Positions 41,701 through 50,268 of a stretch of DNA of 64,000 nucleotides are shown piece after piece; position 1 is the first letter of the stretch; every line of letters starts with the position of its first letter. Below the pieces are notes generated by a model, which saw only the letters and a list, made by a program, of their open reading frames with translations, did no database searches and was not told where the DNA came from. The position numbers and the translations under genes were made by a program. Origin of the DNA: MPNP01 sp965116235 (GTDB lineage Bacteria; Pseudomonadota; Alphaproteobacteria; Rhodobacterales; Rhodobacteraceae); NCBI GenBank assembly GCA_965116235.1, contig OZ220496.1, forward strand, positions 1,984,001 through 2,048,000, read 5' to 3'.

Positions 41701-42456
41701 ACGGGCTTTCGCGGTCAGTCTCTGGCGTGGGATGTGAAACAGACCGGCTTGGAGGCAGGTCTGGATATTTCGCTTGATGACGGCCTGATGCTGGGCATGA
41801 ACGCGCATTGGCGGCAGAACAAGGCGACAGTTGCGAATACCGGCAAGGTGGAGGCGACCGGCATGGGTCTGGGCGTGTCTCTGACCTGGACGGATGCCAA
41901 TGGCCTCTATGTAGACGGCCAGCTGGGCTACACCCGCTTCTCGGACATTAAGATGATGTCCTCCGATGCCGATGGCTGGATCACCTCCACGGTTGGAGGC
42001 AGCGGTCTGGCCGCCGGGATCGAAGTGGGTCAGCGGATGAGTTGGGCCGACATGACCGTGACCCCGCGTGGGGGTCTGTCCTGGTCGTCGGTGGACATGG
42101 ATGCCTTTGACGAGCCGACCAGGATTGCCGGTGCCGGTCGGGTGGCTCTGGAGAAGGGGGAGAGCGTTCAGGGTCGTGTCGGCGTTGTGGCCGAGATGGG
42201 TTCGGCGGATGCAGACACGCGACTGTATGCGTCGGTGGATGTGGAGCACGAGTTTTCGTCGGAGCGTGAAGTGTCGGCTCCGGGCACTCGGCTCAAGACT
42301 GAAGCGGAACCGACCTGGATTCGTGCCGGTGTTGGCGGTTCGCTGCCATTGGGTGGTGATGATGCGTTGATGCTGGCGGGCGATGCCTTTTATGCGACGG
42401 CGGGCAGCGGCAACACGGACTTTGGTGGCGGTGTGGCCTTGACTTTCCGCTTCTAA
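38743..42456 (+). CDS. Autotransporter AT2, type Va secretion, in frame at a G9 tract
   Basis: Surface protein of 1,237 aa. ATG 38743 (MTKLFSVGKG) has AGGAA upstream. A basic n-region of about 30 residues contains a G9-encoded Gly pair (FRGGVG) and precedes a hydrophobic core and an AxA-like site near SASS. The mature start has the same Cys-pair motif as AT1 (CEGTPTPT ... QVRCTEL). The passenger is built of beta-helix-like units (ITHKGSID, GIYAxL, VTTGAKSKI) and contains two large direct repeats about 960 bases apart. The barrel begins near 41460 (RARLYEVLPSVLLDL), includes MSWADMTVTPRGGLSWSSVD and ends ALTFRF. Barrel DNA is strongly similar to AT1 and to the remnant at 14.9 kb. It is probably an adhesin or an antigenic surface protein; the target is unknown. 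Confidence 0.92.
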   Translation: MTKLFSVGKGLGASHASLTNFRGGVGNHPTRLFGGLVSVLSAFGVLLAGLVMFMGMPNSASSQSNPNCEGTPTPTLTGTPPASVVLSGSTTQVRCTELVNGLTLTFGSDAKIGSTGSAIDADALEIDAGVASDSAGSNPVSVSGEFEIYSNKNGIEVGRAGTGVLEIKLLKNTKINAGLSNDRATYGVYARHKGDASKALEDGIKIVSEANITVSKPTTATRLFHGIHATTNGADAGATIPITIEVKGGTIIAGDAADSQESRGVSVDQYAKGDVKIEIAKGVTLGADKKRFSHAGIYARLGTGTTTTEGDVTVMHAGKIYADTGIRVEANDAPVTNIMITTDEGSMIEAKKVHTGTTEEVGIYAFIRDASNGGVIKITHKGSIDAVKDGLYAKTSGTGEVTVTTGEKSTIVSKRTGLYADGKGTITVKLDGAIEATAEGASDNKAVEIPNNGEGNVKVTTGAKSKITSVGSGITVDGNGKITVELKGSINAGRNTTSQTYGVYVRSKGKASTKIEDGIKIESEADITVSKPTTEACRSKPCEFSGIHATTASANTGTEIPITIEVKGGTIIASDAADNQESRGVSVDHYAKGDVKIEVARGATLGADTKGFSHAGIYARLAPGAEGDVTITHAGKIYANTGILVRATGTSKTDITVETVEGSTIVAKKVNEGMNPNEVGIYALINKASNNGKITIKHKGSIDAVGDGLSAETLGAGEVMVTTGAKSKITAMKSGIFVKVPSTSGITKIIHRGTIGVKGTGNEDAGIRVSNTVRSTTTATFEIVLGPRSHIKTMDEGDSKGKAILVDRNTKIILEKDEYGTVGWVEGRMETRLDPDSNLTKLTFETRREGETTGGDPLKDGDYVDRRETVGVYDKLIKVQLKKVDHDEKATKEIYEFEVVPSSGEERRLYSRRARLYEVLPSVLLDLMELTPYDIRMGMPRMTTGETTALASAKGESVTIPQARSGVWVRVAASDGERQAETSTTATGFRGQSLAWDVKQTGLEAGLDISLDDGLMLGMNAHWRQNKATVANTGKVEATGMGLGVSLTWTDANGLYVDGQLGYTRFSDIKMMSSDADGWITSTVGGSGLAAGIEVGQRMSWADMTVTPRGGLSWSSVDMDAFDEPTRIAGAGRVALEKGESVQGRVGVVAEMGSADADTRLYASVDVEHEFSSEREVSAPGTRLKTEAEPTWIRAGVGGSLPLGGDDALMLAGDAFYATAGSGNTDFGGGVALTFRF
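38817..38825 (+). repeat. G9 homopolymer in the N-terminal coding region of AT2
   Basis: Exactly nine G between ACTTTA and TAGGAA, 74 bases inside the frame. At this length the reading frame is open through the signal peptide and passenger. A gain or loss of one G would shift the frame before the signal-peptide core. Confidence 0.9.
39243..40930 (+). repeat. Two large direct repeats within the AT2 passenger
   Basis: The segment from about 39265 to 39970 recurs at about 40225 to 40925, offset close to 960 bases (320 codons). A 42-base block at 39462 reappears unchanged at 40422, and the block around GAGAGTCGTGGCGTAAGTGT also recurs. Both copies encode the order YGVY, EDGIKI, ITVSKPTT, GIHATT, IPITIEVKGGTIIA, ESRGVSVD, YAKGDVKIE, SHAGIYARL, HAGKIYA, VGIYA, HKGSIDAV. 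The repeats keep frame, so homologous recombination would remove or add 320-residue blocks. Confidence 0.85.
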
Positions 42457-42462
42457 ACTGAT

Positions 42463-42509
42463 GGTCGTCGGGGGGAGGATGTCACAATCGATCGATCCGT
42501 CCGACGACC
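42463..42509 (+). terminator. Hairpin after AT2
   Basis: GGTCGTCGG at 42463-42471 pairs exactly with CCGACGACC at 42501-42509, extendable by two weaker pairs, seven bases after the stop. The equivalent hairpin after the 14.9-kb remnant has a different but still complementary stem. There is no T run. Confidence 0.45.
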
Positions 42510-42511
42510 GT

Positions 42512-43032
42512 ATCATTCTGGCTTGACAGGGTAGGGCTTTAGTGCCTTGCGATCAAGCAAGAGCTTGGTACGGCTCGGCGGCAAGAATACAGCCTGTAAT
42601 GTGCGGGTTCGTTGATTGGCGAGGTTAGAGTCTGCGAGGCAGATAGCATCCGGTGCGCGGATGCCGGTATTGGGTACGCTTCCTGACGGCGTTTTCTCAT
42701 TGCTCTTTTTGCTCTGTTTTTGATTCGCCGCGGTCCCTCCTTGAGGCTGAGACGAAATGTATCTGGTTCGTCGTCCTGAGCAGACCGTGCTGGTTGTGAT
42801 GTGCGACCTACAGTGTCTGGCAAGATGTTTGTCCCTTGCTCCACAAGGTATCAGTCAATGGAACAGGATTCCAAAATCGTGACGCAAGCCGAGCACCGGA
42901 GGATAACGGAACCACCGGGAAGGTTCGTGAATCCGATTCCAGACCGAGACACCGCCAATTCAAGAGATTTTGGAATTGCGGCTCTCATTTCCTGATAGAA
43001 TATGAGACACTCATTACTCTTGAGGGACGGGA
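42512..43032. other. Intergenic stretch between AT2 and the SDR gene
   Basis: About 520 bases with only short frames and no recognised RNA or element. It marks the change from accessory DNA back to the conserved block that begins with the SDR gene. Confidence 0.4.
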
Positions 43033-43839
43033 TTGGTGATCGCAGAAGACGGCAAAAGGAGACCTGCAGCCTTGATTACGGGAGGCGCGGTCCGGTTAGG
43101 TCGAGCAATGTGCATGTCTCTTGCCAAAAGAGGGTACGATATCGCCTTGCATTACAACGCCTCTCGACATGAGGCCGAAACGGCCCTGAAGTCATTGCTT
43201 GGATTTGGGGTTCGGGCCGTGCTGTTGCAAGCGGACCTGCTTCAAGACGACGAGATCCAGAATCTTGTGCCGCGGGCATGCAGCGAACTGGGTTGTCCCT
43301 TGACCCTGCTTGTCAACAATGCCTCAATTTTCAAGAACGATTCAATTCAGTCCGCAACATTTGAAACTTGGGATGAACACGTCCACACCAATCTCAAGGC
43401 CCCATTCTTCCTGACTCGGGACTTTGTCAATCAGTTGCCGAAAGCAAGTCAAGAGGATGAGAATGAGACCCGGGCTTTGGGATTGGTCGTGAACATTGTC
43501 GACCAAAGAGTATTGAAGCCGACACCATATTTTGCTTCCTATACATTGGCAAAGATGGCTCTGTGGTCCTTTACCCGATCCGCGGCCATTGCTCTGGCAC
43601 CGCAGGTACGAGTCAATGCCATCGGCCCGGGACCAGCCATAAAGGCGTCATTTCAAACGTCGGAGCACTTCGAAAGTCAAAAATACAACACCATCTTGCG
43701 CTGCGGCTCGAGCCCGCAAGAGGTGGTTCAGGCCTTAAATTATCTTATTGACGCCCAATCTGTTACAGGTCAATTGATCTGTCCTGATGGTGGACAGCAT
43801 CTGACCTGGAATCCCAAGTACTTTGGTGAAGACTATTGA
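43033..43839 (+). CDS. Short-chain dehydrogenase/reductase, pteridine-reductase-like (FolM type)
   Basis: NAD(P)-dependent SDR of about 268 aa. The Rossmann motif is TGGAVRLGRAMCMSLAKRG, with the RLG variant seen in pteridine reductase and FolM-like proteins. NNAS is the conserved structural Asn motif, and YTLAK holds the catalytic Tyr and Lys. A dihydromonapterin or dihydrobiopterin reductase role is plausible but not proven. The start is TTG 43033 or GTG 43036, with no clear preference. In alphaproteobacteria this gene often precedes uvrC, as here, 42 bases upstream of it. Confidence 0.85.
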   Translation: MVIAEDGKRRPAALITGGAVRLGRAMCMSLAKRGYDIALHYNASRHEAETALKSLLGFGVRAVLLQADLLQDDEIQNLVPRACSELGCPLTLLVNNASIFKNDSIQSATFETWDEHVHTNLKAPFFLTRDFVNQLPKASQEDENETRALGLVVNIVDQRVLKPTPYFASYTLAKMALWSFTRSAAIALAPQVRVNAIGPGPAIKASFQTSEHFESQKYNTILRCGSSPQEVVQALNYLIDAQSVTGQLICPDGGQHLTWNPKYFGEDY

Positions 43840-43881
43840 CAACAGTTGTGACCGCTAGCTCGGACGGACAGGAATGAACTG

Positions 43882-45768
43882 ATGGACGTTCAATCGAACA
43901 CCGGTGATATTGCTTCTGAAGACGGTCTGAAGTCCGGCCTGTCGGGCATTGAGTGCATTCGCCACTACGTGCGGAACTTGGATGGCAGTCCGGGTGTCTA
44001 TCGCATGATTGGAGCGAGCGGAGAAGTCCTTTATGTCGGCAAGGCACGCCACCTGAGAAACCGGGTTCGCAGCTACCTGAACCCGTCAAGCATGGGGCGG
44101 CGCATAGAAAAAGTGGTCCAGCTGACTCGGTCAATGATGTTTCTGACCACCAAGACCGAAACCGAGGCGCTGCTTCTGGAACAGAACCTCATCAAGCAGC
44201 TCAAGCCCGACTATAACGTGCTGTTGAGGGACGACAAGAGCTTCCCGACAATCTATCTCTCCGCACATGCCTTTCCCCAGATTCGCAAGCATCGCGGACG
44301 AAAGGAAGCCAAGGGGACGCATTTCGGTCCCTTTGCTTCGGCCACGGCTGTCAACCGCACCATAAACCATCTGCAAAAAATATTCATGCTTCGTGATTGC
44401 TCCGATTCGACATTCAACAATCGAACCCGCCCATGTCTTCAATATCAGATCAAGCGATGCTCGGCGCCATGCGTCGGCTACATTGAGCAAGGCGAGTACG
44501 CCGCGACCGTGGAAGATGCCAAGAACTTCTTGCTGGGCCGATCATCAAGAATTCAGAAACAGTTGGCAGACCAGATGGAACTGGCCGCCCAAATGCTTGA
44601 ATTTGAAAAGGCGGCGGCACTGCGCGACAGGATACAGGCTCTTACCCAGATTCAGTCCGTTCAGGGAGTCAATCCTCAATCAGTGGGAGAAGCCGATGTG
44701 ATTGGCCTGTACAGGGAAGGGAGTCAGGCTTGCGTACAGGTATTTTTTATTCGAGCCAACCAGAACTGGGGGAACAAGGCCCTTTTTCCCAAAACAGGCG
44801 AAGGGGCCATGGAGGAAGAGATCCTTCAGGCATTTATCGGTCAGTTTTATGGCAACAAGACACCGCCGAAAGAATTGATACTGTCTCACAACATTGAAGA
44901 TCCGGATCTCATGGAACCCATCTTGAGTTCCAAGCTTGGCAAGAAAGTCAGATTGACTGTACCCAAAAGAGGTGAGCGGGCCATGCTGGTTGAGAATGCA
45001 ATCCGTAATGCCAGGGAGGTCTTGTTAAGGCAGCTGTCAGAACTGGCCAACCAGAAGCGCCTTTTGACGGCTTTGGCGGAAGCCTTTGATTTGCCCGAAG
45101 CGCCGAACAGAATCGAGGTTTATGACAATTCCCATATTCAGGGGGCGCATCCCTATGGGGTCATGATTGCTGTTGGCAAGGAAGGGTATCTTAAATCGTC
45201 CTACCGCAAGTTCAAGATCAAAAACGCGGATCTGACTCCGGGGGATGATTATGGCATGATGCGCGAAGTCTTCAACCGACGATTCAAGAGGCTGTTGGGA
45301 GACGGTTCACGGCAAGGTGACAGCGAGTGGCCGGATTTGGTCGTCATTGACGGTGGAGAAGGGCAGTTGACTGCCGCCAGTCAGATCCTGGATCAACTCG
45401 GCGTCAAGGACGTGAGACTGATGAGCATCTCAAAAGGGACCAACCGGCGACACGATTCCGAAACGTTTCACTTTGTCGATGCACCCAAGAAGCAACTTGA
45501 TGCCAATGACCCGGTGCTGTACTTCATTCAGAGAATGCGGGATGAGGCCCACCGTTACGCAATTGGATCTCACCGCACGGCAAGAAGCAAGTCCATGAGC
45601 ACCTCATCTCTGGAGGATATTCCGGGGGTAGGGTCTCGGCGCAAGCGTGCCCTGTTGTCGCATTTCGGGTCGTCCAAGGCCGTGGCTCAGGCCGCTGTTG
45701 AAGACCTGAAGGCCGTGGATGGCATCTCGGCATCTTTGGCTGAGGTCATTTTTGATCATTTCCGGTAG
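43882..45768 (+). CDS. uvrC: UvrC, excinuclease ABC subunit C
   Basis: Dual-incision nuclease of nucleotide excision repair, 628 aa. The N-terminal GIY-YIG domain reads SPGVYRMIGASGEVLYVGKA and makes the 3' incision. A UVR motif follows (MELAAQMLEFEKAAALRDRI) for UvrB contact. The RNase H-like endonuclease half has VYDNSHIQGAHPYGVMIAVG. The C-terminal (HhH)2 DNA-binding pair reads LEDIPGVGSRRKRALLSHFG and LKAVDGISASLAEVI. Length is normal. pgsA begins 28 bases after the stop. Confidence 0.97.
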   Translation: MDVQSNTGDIASEDGLKSGLSGIECIRHYVRNLDGSPGVYRMIGASGEVLYVGKARHLRNRVRSYLNPSSMGRRIEKVVQLTRSMMFLTTKTETEALLLEQNLIKQLKPDYNVLLRDDKSFPTIYLSAHAFPQIRKHRGRKEAKGTHFGPFASATAVNRTINHLQKIFMLRDCSDSTFNNRTRPCLQYQIKRCSAPCVGYIEQGEYAATVEDAKNFLLGRSSRIQKQLADQMELAAQMLEFEKAAALRDRIQALTQIQSVQGVNPQSVGEADVIGLYREGSQACVQVFFIRANQNWGNKALFPKTGEGAMEEEILQAFIGQFYGNKTPPKELILSHNIEDPDLMEPILSSKLGKKVRLTVPKRGERAMLVENAIRNAREVLLRQLSELANQKRLLTALAEAFDLPEAPNRIEVYDNSHIQGAHPYGVMIAVGKEGYLKSSYRKFKIKNADLTPGDDYGMMREVFNRRFKRLLGDGSRQGDSEWPDLVVIDGGEGQLTAASQILDQLGVKDVRLMSISKGTNRRHDSETFHFVDAPKKQLDANDPVLYFIQRMRDEAHRYAIGSHRTARSKSMSTSSLEDIPGVGSRRKRALLSHFGSSKAVAQAAVEDLKAVDGISASLAEVIFDHFR

Positions 45769-45796
45769 GTTGGTCAGACAGTATTGCGGGTTCCAA

Positions 45797-46375
45797 ATGA
45801 AGATAACGATGCCAACCTATCTGTCGATATTTCGTCTTCTTGCCGTTCTGATCATTACGCTAGGTTTTCTCATTCTGGATCGACCTGAAGCCGACATTTT
45901 TGCCGTTCTTCTGTTTGCCATCGCTGCAGCGACTGATTTTCTTGATGGAATGATAGCCCGACGGTTCAACATGGTCTCCATGCTCGGTAAAATCATTGAT
46001 CCGATCAGCGACAAGATTCTCGTGATGAACGCCTTTCTGCTGATTCTTGTGTTCTACAATCTGTCCAGTTGGACAATCGTGCCCATTGGCATCATCTTGT
46101 TTCGCGAGTTGTTCATCACTGGACTGAGAGAGTTTCTGGCCAACGAAAAGGTGCAAATGGAAGTCACTTTTTTGGCCAAGCTGAAAACGGCTCTCCAGAT
46201 GGTCACCATAGTGGCTGTTTTCCTTTCGGGTGTTCTGGTCGGTGGCAGCGACTTGGGGTCGTCAAGGCCGCTGGAGTGGCTGTGTGTCAGTCTGATTTGG
46301 CTGTCTGGCATCCACTCGCTGGTAACGGGATGGGGTTATTTTCGGAATGGCATGAGGCTTTTGGAAGTGAGGTAA
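45797..46375 (+). CDS. pgsA: CDP-diacylglycerol-glycerol-3-phosphate 3-phosphatidyltransferase
   Basis: Inner-membrane enzyme that makes phosphatidylglycerol phosphate, 192 aa with several hydrophobic helices. The CDP-alcohol phosphotransferase signature is complete: DFLDGMIARR, then GKIIDPISDK. ATG 45797 (MKITMPTYLSIFRLL) is used since the N-terminal MPTYLSIFR block is conserved. The frame also opens at 45719 inside uvrC, which is unlikely. The stop overlaps the moaD start (TAATG). Confidence 0.95.
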   Translation: MKITMPTYLSIFRLLAVLIITLGFLILDRPEADIFAVLLFAIAAATDFLDGMIARRFNMVSMLGKIIDPISDKILVMNAFLLILVFYNLSSWTIVPIGIILFRELFITGLREFLANEKVQMEVTFLAKLKTALQMVTIVAVFLSGVLVGGSDLGSSRPLEWLCVSLIWLSGIHSLVTGWGYFRNGMRLLEVR

Positions 46376-46623
46376 TGGTCAGGATATTGTATTTCTCGTG
46401 GATACGAGAGAGGGTCGGAGTCGACCAAGAAGAAATTGAAACCGAATCCCAGAATGTCAGGGAACTCATTGAGGAATTGCGGGCTCGGGATGAACGCTAC
46501 AGATTTGCCTTCTCGGACCTGTCGTCGGTTCGGGTGGCTGTCGATCAGGAGTTAGGCAATTTCGACACGGCAATTGGCCGTGCCGCTGAAATTGCCTTGT
46601 TCCCTCCCATGACGGGCGGCTAA
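46375..46623 (+). CDS. moaD: MoaD, molybdopterin synthase small subunit
   Basis: Ubiquitin-fold sulfur carrier of 82 aa for molybdopterin synthesis. It ends in PPMTGG, the required C-terminal Gly-Gly that is adenylated and thiocarboxylated. The N-terminus MVRILYFSWIRERVG is the family start. It overlaps pgsA by one base and precedes moaE by two, so the pair is translationally coupled. The product serves the two molybdoenzymes encoded in this window, FdhA and MsrP. Confidence 0.95.
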   Translation: MVRILYFSWIRERVGVDQEEIETESQNVRELIEELRARDERYRFAFSDLSSVRVAVDQELGNFDTAIGRAAEIALFPPMTGG

Positions 46624-46625
46624 CA

Positions 46626-47078
46626 ATGCAAATTGCCATTCAGGAAGAACCGTTTTCACTGGCTGAAGAATACAGGCAGCTTCTTGAGACATGCCCAGAA
46701 GTTGGGGCCGTCGTCAGTTTTTCGGGCGTTGTCAGGAACAATCCGGCTCAAAATCTGTGCTATCTTTACATTGAGCACTATCCGGAGATGACGGAAAAGG
46801 CGATCGGAAAGATGATGGCCGAAGCCTGTAACCGATGGGCCTTGGATGGATGCAAGGTGATACACAGGGTCGGTCAGCTGCAGCTTGGCGACGAAATCGT
46901 TCTGGTTCTTACAGCGTCGAAACACCGCAAGGATGCCTTTGAAGCCGCTGAATTCCTGATGGATTTCCTTAAATCAAGAGCACCATTCTGGAAAAAGGAA
47001 GTTGCCGAGACCGGGACCGAATGGGTTGCCAGCAACGATTCGGACGAAACCGCGCTGGGGAGATGGACAGAAGATTAG
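46626..47078 (+). CDS. moaE: MoaE, molybdopterin synthase large subunit
   Basis: Catalytic subunit, 150 aa, that inserts sulfur from MoaD into precursor Z. Conserved segments are GAVVSFSGVVRNN, LYIEHYPEMTEKA, VIHRVGQLQLGDEIVLV and KHRKDAFEAAEFLMDFLKSR, with the catalytic lysines, then APFWKKE. It ends the plus-strand block; the next genes run convergently. Confidence 0.96.
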   Translation: MQIAIQEEPFSLAEEYRQLLETCPEVGAVVSFSGVVRNNPAQNLCYLYIEHYPEMTEKAIGKMMAEACNRWALDGCKVIHRVGQLQLGDEIVLVLTASKHRKDAFEAAEFLMDFLKSRAPFWKKEVAETGTEWVASNDSDETALGRWTED

Positions 47079-47086
47079 GGAAAATC

Positions 47087-47404
47087 TCATCTTTGCTGGC
47101 CTTGTTCGAGTTGATACACTCGATCCTGAAGATACCGCATTCTCTCAAGGTACTGGCTGTTTTCCTCTTTCAGCCCTTCGATGTCATTTTCCAGCATGGC
47201 CTTGGTCTCTTCCAGTTCATGTCGCGCTTGGTCCCGTTCCAGCTCAATCTGGCTCAGGTAGGTGTTGAATCCTTTCAGTGCCTTGTCCTCATCGTTCATG
47301 CTGGACTGAAATAGCTTGACGTGCAGCTTGGCTCCAACCCAGCCCAAGGCAAACATGACGCCGGCAAATGATGCAAAAAACAAAAGAAACTCAATTCTAC
47401 CCAT
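47087..47404 (-). CDS. Small membrane protein with a coiled coil, unknown function
   Basis: Protein of 105 aa with one N-terminal transmembrane helix (about residues 5-26, GRIEFLLFFASFAGVMFALG). A long charged heptad region (about 40-103) rich in E, L, R and Q is predicted to be coiled coil. It follows the OmpA-like gene by 20 bases on the same strand, and a similar small gene tends to sit there in related genomes as I remember them. It could assist the OmpA-like envelope protein; this is inference. Confidence 0.7.
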   Translation of the reverse strand: MGRIEFLLFFASFAGVMFALGWVGAKLHVKLFQSSMNDEDKALKGFNTYLSQIELERDQARHELEETKAMLENDIEGLKEENSQYLERMRYLQDRVYQLEQGQQR

Positions 47405-47424
47405 GTATCCGCACTGGCTGAAAG

Positions 47425-49278
47425 TTAGTTGTTGTCGTCCGCAATGTGCTGAATGACAATGCGCCGATTTTCGGCTCGTCCTTCCCTTGTGTTGTTGCTG
47501 GCGATCGGAAATTCTTCACCGTAGCCCACGGCCACAAGGTTATCACTGATCACGCCCTCAAGGTTGATGGCATACAGTATCGCGTTGGCTCTGTCCTGGC
47601 TTAGCTGAAGATTCTTGCTGGCTCGTCCGGAACTGTCAGTATGCCCTCCAATCTCCCACTTGAAGTGAAGACATTCCTGCAAGACTGGCGCCAGGGCCTT
47701 GATCGTCCCTGCCGTCGCTTCATTGATTTCATTGGAGCCAGAATCAAATGTGATTCTCGTTTCAGCCAGGACCTGATCGATACGGGCAGTACATTCATTC
47801 AGCGAAGGCAAGCCGGCAAGACGTATCTCGTCGTCAACCGTTACACGCAACGAAAAGTTTCCGGGACCATGTACTGATGTCACGATGGCTTTGATACGAT
47901 TTCGATCATCCTGGGTCAATGCAGTCCCTTCGACGGCAATAAGATCGTCTTGGACGGAGATGGTACCCGCATAAAGCATCTCGAATGCCTGCAAACCGGA
48001 AACCAGCGCGTCTAGATCAAGCGGTTTGCTTTCGTCCGACACTGTCAAGAAATCACTGACCTGCTCCGGTAAAAGGTAGGAGTCCAAGAGTTCGAGTATC
48101 AGGTTTTGTGTCAGTTGATCTGGAACGTTTCCATAAACGGAAACCAATCCGTCTGGTTCCTTGATGACAAGCAGGTCTTTCTCGACTTCCTGAGCGTTAT
48201 CAGCCGTCACGACCCGCATAATGAAGTCATGAGGGATTATGTCCTTCACGACACCTTCAATGTCATCCAGCTGGCCTTTGGGGGTATCGGGACTGAACAC
48301 GATTGATACGGATCGGTCAGAAACCATTAATTCGCTGTTGCTCATGGCAGCCAAGGCATTGATCAGATTGGCGATGAGCTCGGGCCAGTCATCAACGGGT
48401 TGGCCTCTGGCGAGCTTGCAGACAGCCTCATGCTCGGTCGAATGGCTGTCGAGAACCTTTCCCAGTTCGCTCAGCCCGTCTACAGTCTCGGAATGACAAC
48501 TCTTGACTTCATGCCCATCGGGCGAAAAAATCATGTGAAAGGTATACGGCCTGATGATGTGCAAGGGCGCGGTAATCTCTAGCTGCAACTCTACATCTGC
48601 GGGTTTTGAATCGGTCAGTGCCTGAATGACTTCGTCCTTGAGCGCTTGCGTATTCAAGCTACTGGAGACCTCGATGCGGTTGCCGGCGACGGCGACAACG
48701 CCGGATTTCAAGTTCTTGAGTATGTGCGGTACAAATTCCAGCGCAGGCTTCCAGGTTTTTTCGAGTTCGAGATTTTTACTGTGACTATGGTCTGACAAAG
48801 ATTGATCAACGGCCATCCTGTTCAGATCACGGATCAGCCGGGCATGAGAATCTCCATTGGGGAACTGACCAAATACGGATACACGGTTGTCCTCAAGCAG
48901 AATTTGAATCGCGTATGCCTTCTCATGCACGTAGGAATCTTCGGGTGCGTCTATTCGGTTTATGATCCGTGCTCGGTCAAGGACACTTTCGGCTTGGGCC
49001 ATAACGCTCAAATACTCAAGCTGGCTGGGAGCTGGGCCTGTCAAAATTGCATTGCTTCCGTCAGGTGTAACAGTCAACCATTGATTGTTGGGCTGCGCCA
49101 GGATTTTGGCAAAGGCTCTCCGAGTATGACTTTCCAGGAGTGACAAGCCCAAGAGGCTGGCCATGACAAACCAGACCAACCCGCACCCACCAAAGAGAAA
49201 GATGAGTTTCAGGGGAGAGCTCAAAAACCACTTGATGGGGCCCAAACCTGACAATGTCAAACGGAATTGGCTCAACAT
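47425..49278 (-). CDS. OmpA-family envelope protein with inner-membrane anchor and BON-like repeats
   Basis: Protein of 617 aa from ATG 49278. A single hydrophobic helix lies near residues 25-50 (LIFLFGGCGLVWFVMASLLG). A long periplasmic part with repeated BON-like alternation (VSVFGQFPN, VEVSSSLNT, VSVYGNVPD) follows. The C-terminal OmpA peptidoglycan-binding domain contains ITFDSGSNEI, IGGHTDSSG, LSQDRANAI, GYGEEFP and NRRIVI. It likely tethers the inner membrane to peptidoglycan. The ATG at 49278 follows the ubiA stop by two bases; the longer frame from 49398 would overlap ubiA by 118 bases and is not favoured. Confidence 0.85.
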   Translation of the reverse strand: MLSQFRLTLSGLGPIKWFLSSPLKLIFLFGGCGLVWFVMASLLGLSLLESHTRRAFAKILAQPNNQWLTVTPDGSNAILTGPAPSQLEYLSVMAQAESVLDRARIINRIDAPEDSYVHEKAYAIQILLEDNRVSVFGQFPNGDSHARLIRDLNRMAVDQSLSDHSHSKNLELEKTWKPALEFVPHILKNLKSGVVAVAGNRIEVSSSLNTQALKDEVIQALTDSKPADVELQLEITAPLHIIRPYTFHMIFSPDGHEVKSCHSETVDGLSELGKVLDSHSTEHEAVCKLARGQPVDDWPELIANLINALAAMSNSELMVSDRSVSIVFSPDTPKGQLDDIEGVVKDIIPHDFIMRVVTADNAQEVEKDLLVIKEPDGLVSVYGNVPDQLTQNLILELLDSYLLPEQVSDFLTVSDESKPLDLDALVSGLQAFEMLYAGTISVQDDLIAVEGTALTQDDRNRIKAIVTSVHGPGNFSLRVTVDDEIRLAGLPSLNECTARIDQVLAETRITFDSGSNEINEATAGTIKALAPVLQECLHFKWEIGGHTDSSGRASKNLQLSQDRANAILYAINLEGVISDNLVAVGYGEEFPIASNNTREGRAENRRIVIQHIADDNN

Positions 49279-49280
49279 GA

Positions 49281-50240
49281 TCAGAAAAGCAATGAAATCG
49301 CCAAACCGGCCACGAAAAGCAGACCGCCCCCTCGATTGGCCCTGAACAAGTGCAGGCAGACAGAGGGAGAGTCGATATCCAATCGGGTGAGTTGCCAAAC
49401 CAAATGCAACCCGAATGCAAACACCGAGAGAAATGCTACGGTCAGACCTATCCAGTCAAGGTTCTCGTTGTAGGTGTAATAGGTGGCCCAAAGCAACAAA
49501 ATAATAATTGCCAGCATAAAGCCAATAAGCCAAGGCCTTGTCTTGTGCCCAAATAACAGGGCCGTGGATTTGATTCCGGTCAGCCGATCGTCCAAGCTGT
49601 CCTGATGAGCGTAGATTGTATCGTAAAAGAGAGTCCAGCACATGCCCGCCAGATAAAGGAGTACAGGTTGCAGGCTCAATGATCCGACATGAGCGGCCCA
49701 GCCAAGCAATGCCCCCCAGTTGAACGCTATGCCCAGAAAAATCTGGGGCCACCAGGTGAATCTTTTGGCAAATGGGTAGATCGCTACAGGGACAAGTGAA
49801 GCCAATCCCAGAACGATGGTGAATGGATTGAAGGTGACCAGTATGGCCAAAGCCAACAAGCTCTGGATGGCAAGCCACAAGTAGGCTTTCGGCCGTGCAA
49901 TCCGGCCCGAGGGAAGAGGGCGGGATTGGGTTCGTGCAACATTCGCGTCCAGTTGATGGTCGGTCAGATCATTCCAGGTGCATCCAGCTCCCCGCATCAA
50001 AATGGCCCCCAATAGACACCCAAGGAAAATCCACAGATCAAACCAGGTGGGTTGGTCGGTATAATTCAAGGCTAAAAGCAATCCCCACCAGCAGGGAATC
50101 AGCAAGAGCCACCAACCGATGGGGCGGTCCCAGCGTGACATCTGAACATAAGGCAGAAACCAGGCCGGAGACAGCCTTTCGGCCCAATTGAAGTCCGTGG
50201 CATCGACAACGCGTTGAGCAGAAAAATTTTTCATTGGCAT
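49281..50240 (-). CDS. ubiA: 4-hydroxybenzoate polyprenyltransferase
   Basis: Integral-membrane prenyltransferase of the ubiquinone pathway, 319 aa with about eight helices. The two Asp-rich motifs are present: GCTWNDLTDHQLDANVART for the first and YAHQDSLDDRLTGIKSTALL for the second. Other family residues include RPLPSGRI. It is divergent from rsmE by 28 bases and leads the ubiA-ompA-like-small protein operon. The first Met could be either of MPM at 50240 or 50234. Confidence 0.95.
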   Translation of the reverse strand: MPMKNFSAQRVVDATDFNWAERLSPAWFLPYVQMSRWDRPIGWWLLLIPCWWGLLLALNYTDQPTWFDLWIFLGCLLGAILMRGAGCTWNDLTDHQLDANVARTQSRPLPSGRIARPKAYLWLAIQSLLALAILVTFNPFTIVLGLASLVPVAIYPFAKRFTWWPQIFLGIAFNWGALLGWAAHVGSLSLQPVLLYLAGMCWTLFYDTIYAHQDSLDDRLTGIKSTALLFGHKTRPWLIGFMLAIIILLLWATYYTYNENLDWIGLTVAFLSVFAFGLHLVWQLTRLDIDSPSVCLHLFRANRGGGLLFVAGLAISLLF

Positions 50241-50268
50241 TGTCTTGGTCGGCTCCTAAATCAGGCGT

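Noticed and set aside
28700..42456. CRISPR-like repeats in the autotransporter passengers
   Set aside because: The short recurring units are diverged, in frame and encode beta-helix turns; there is no uniform repeat and spacer pattern and no cas gene.
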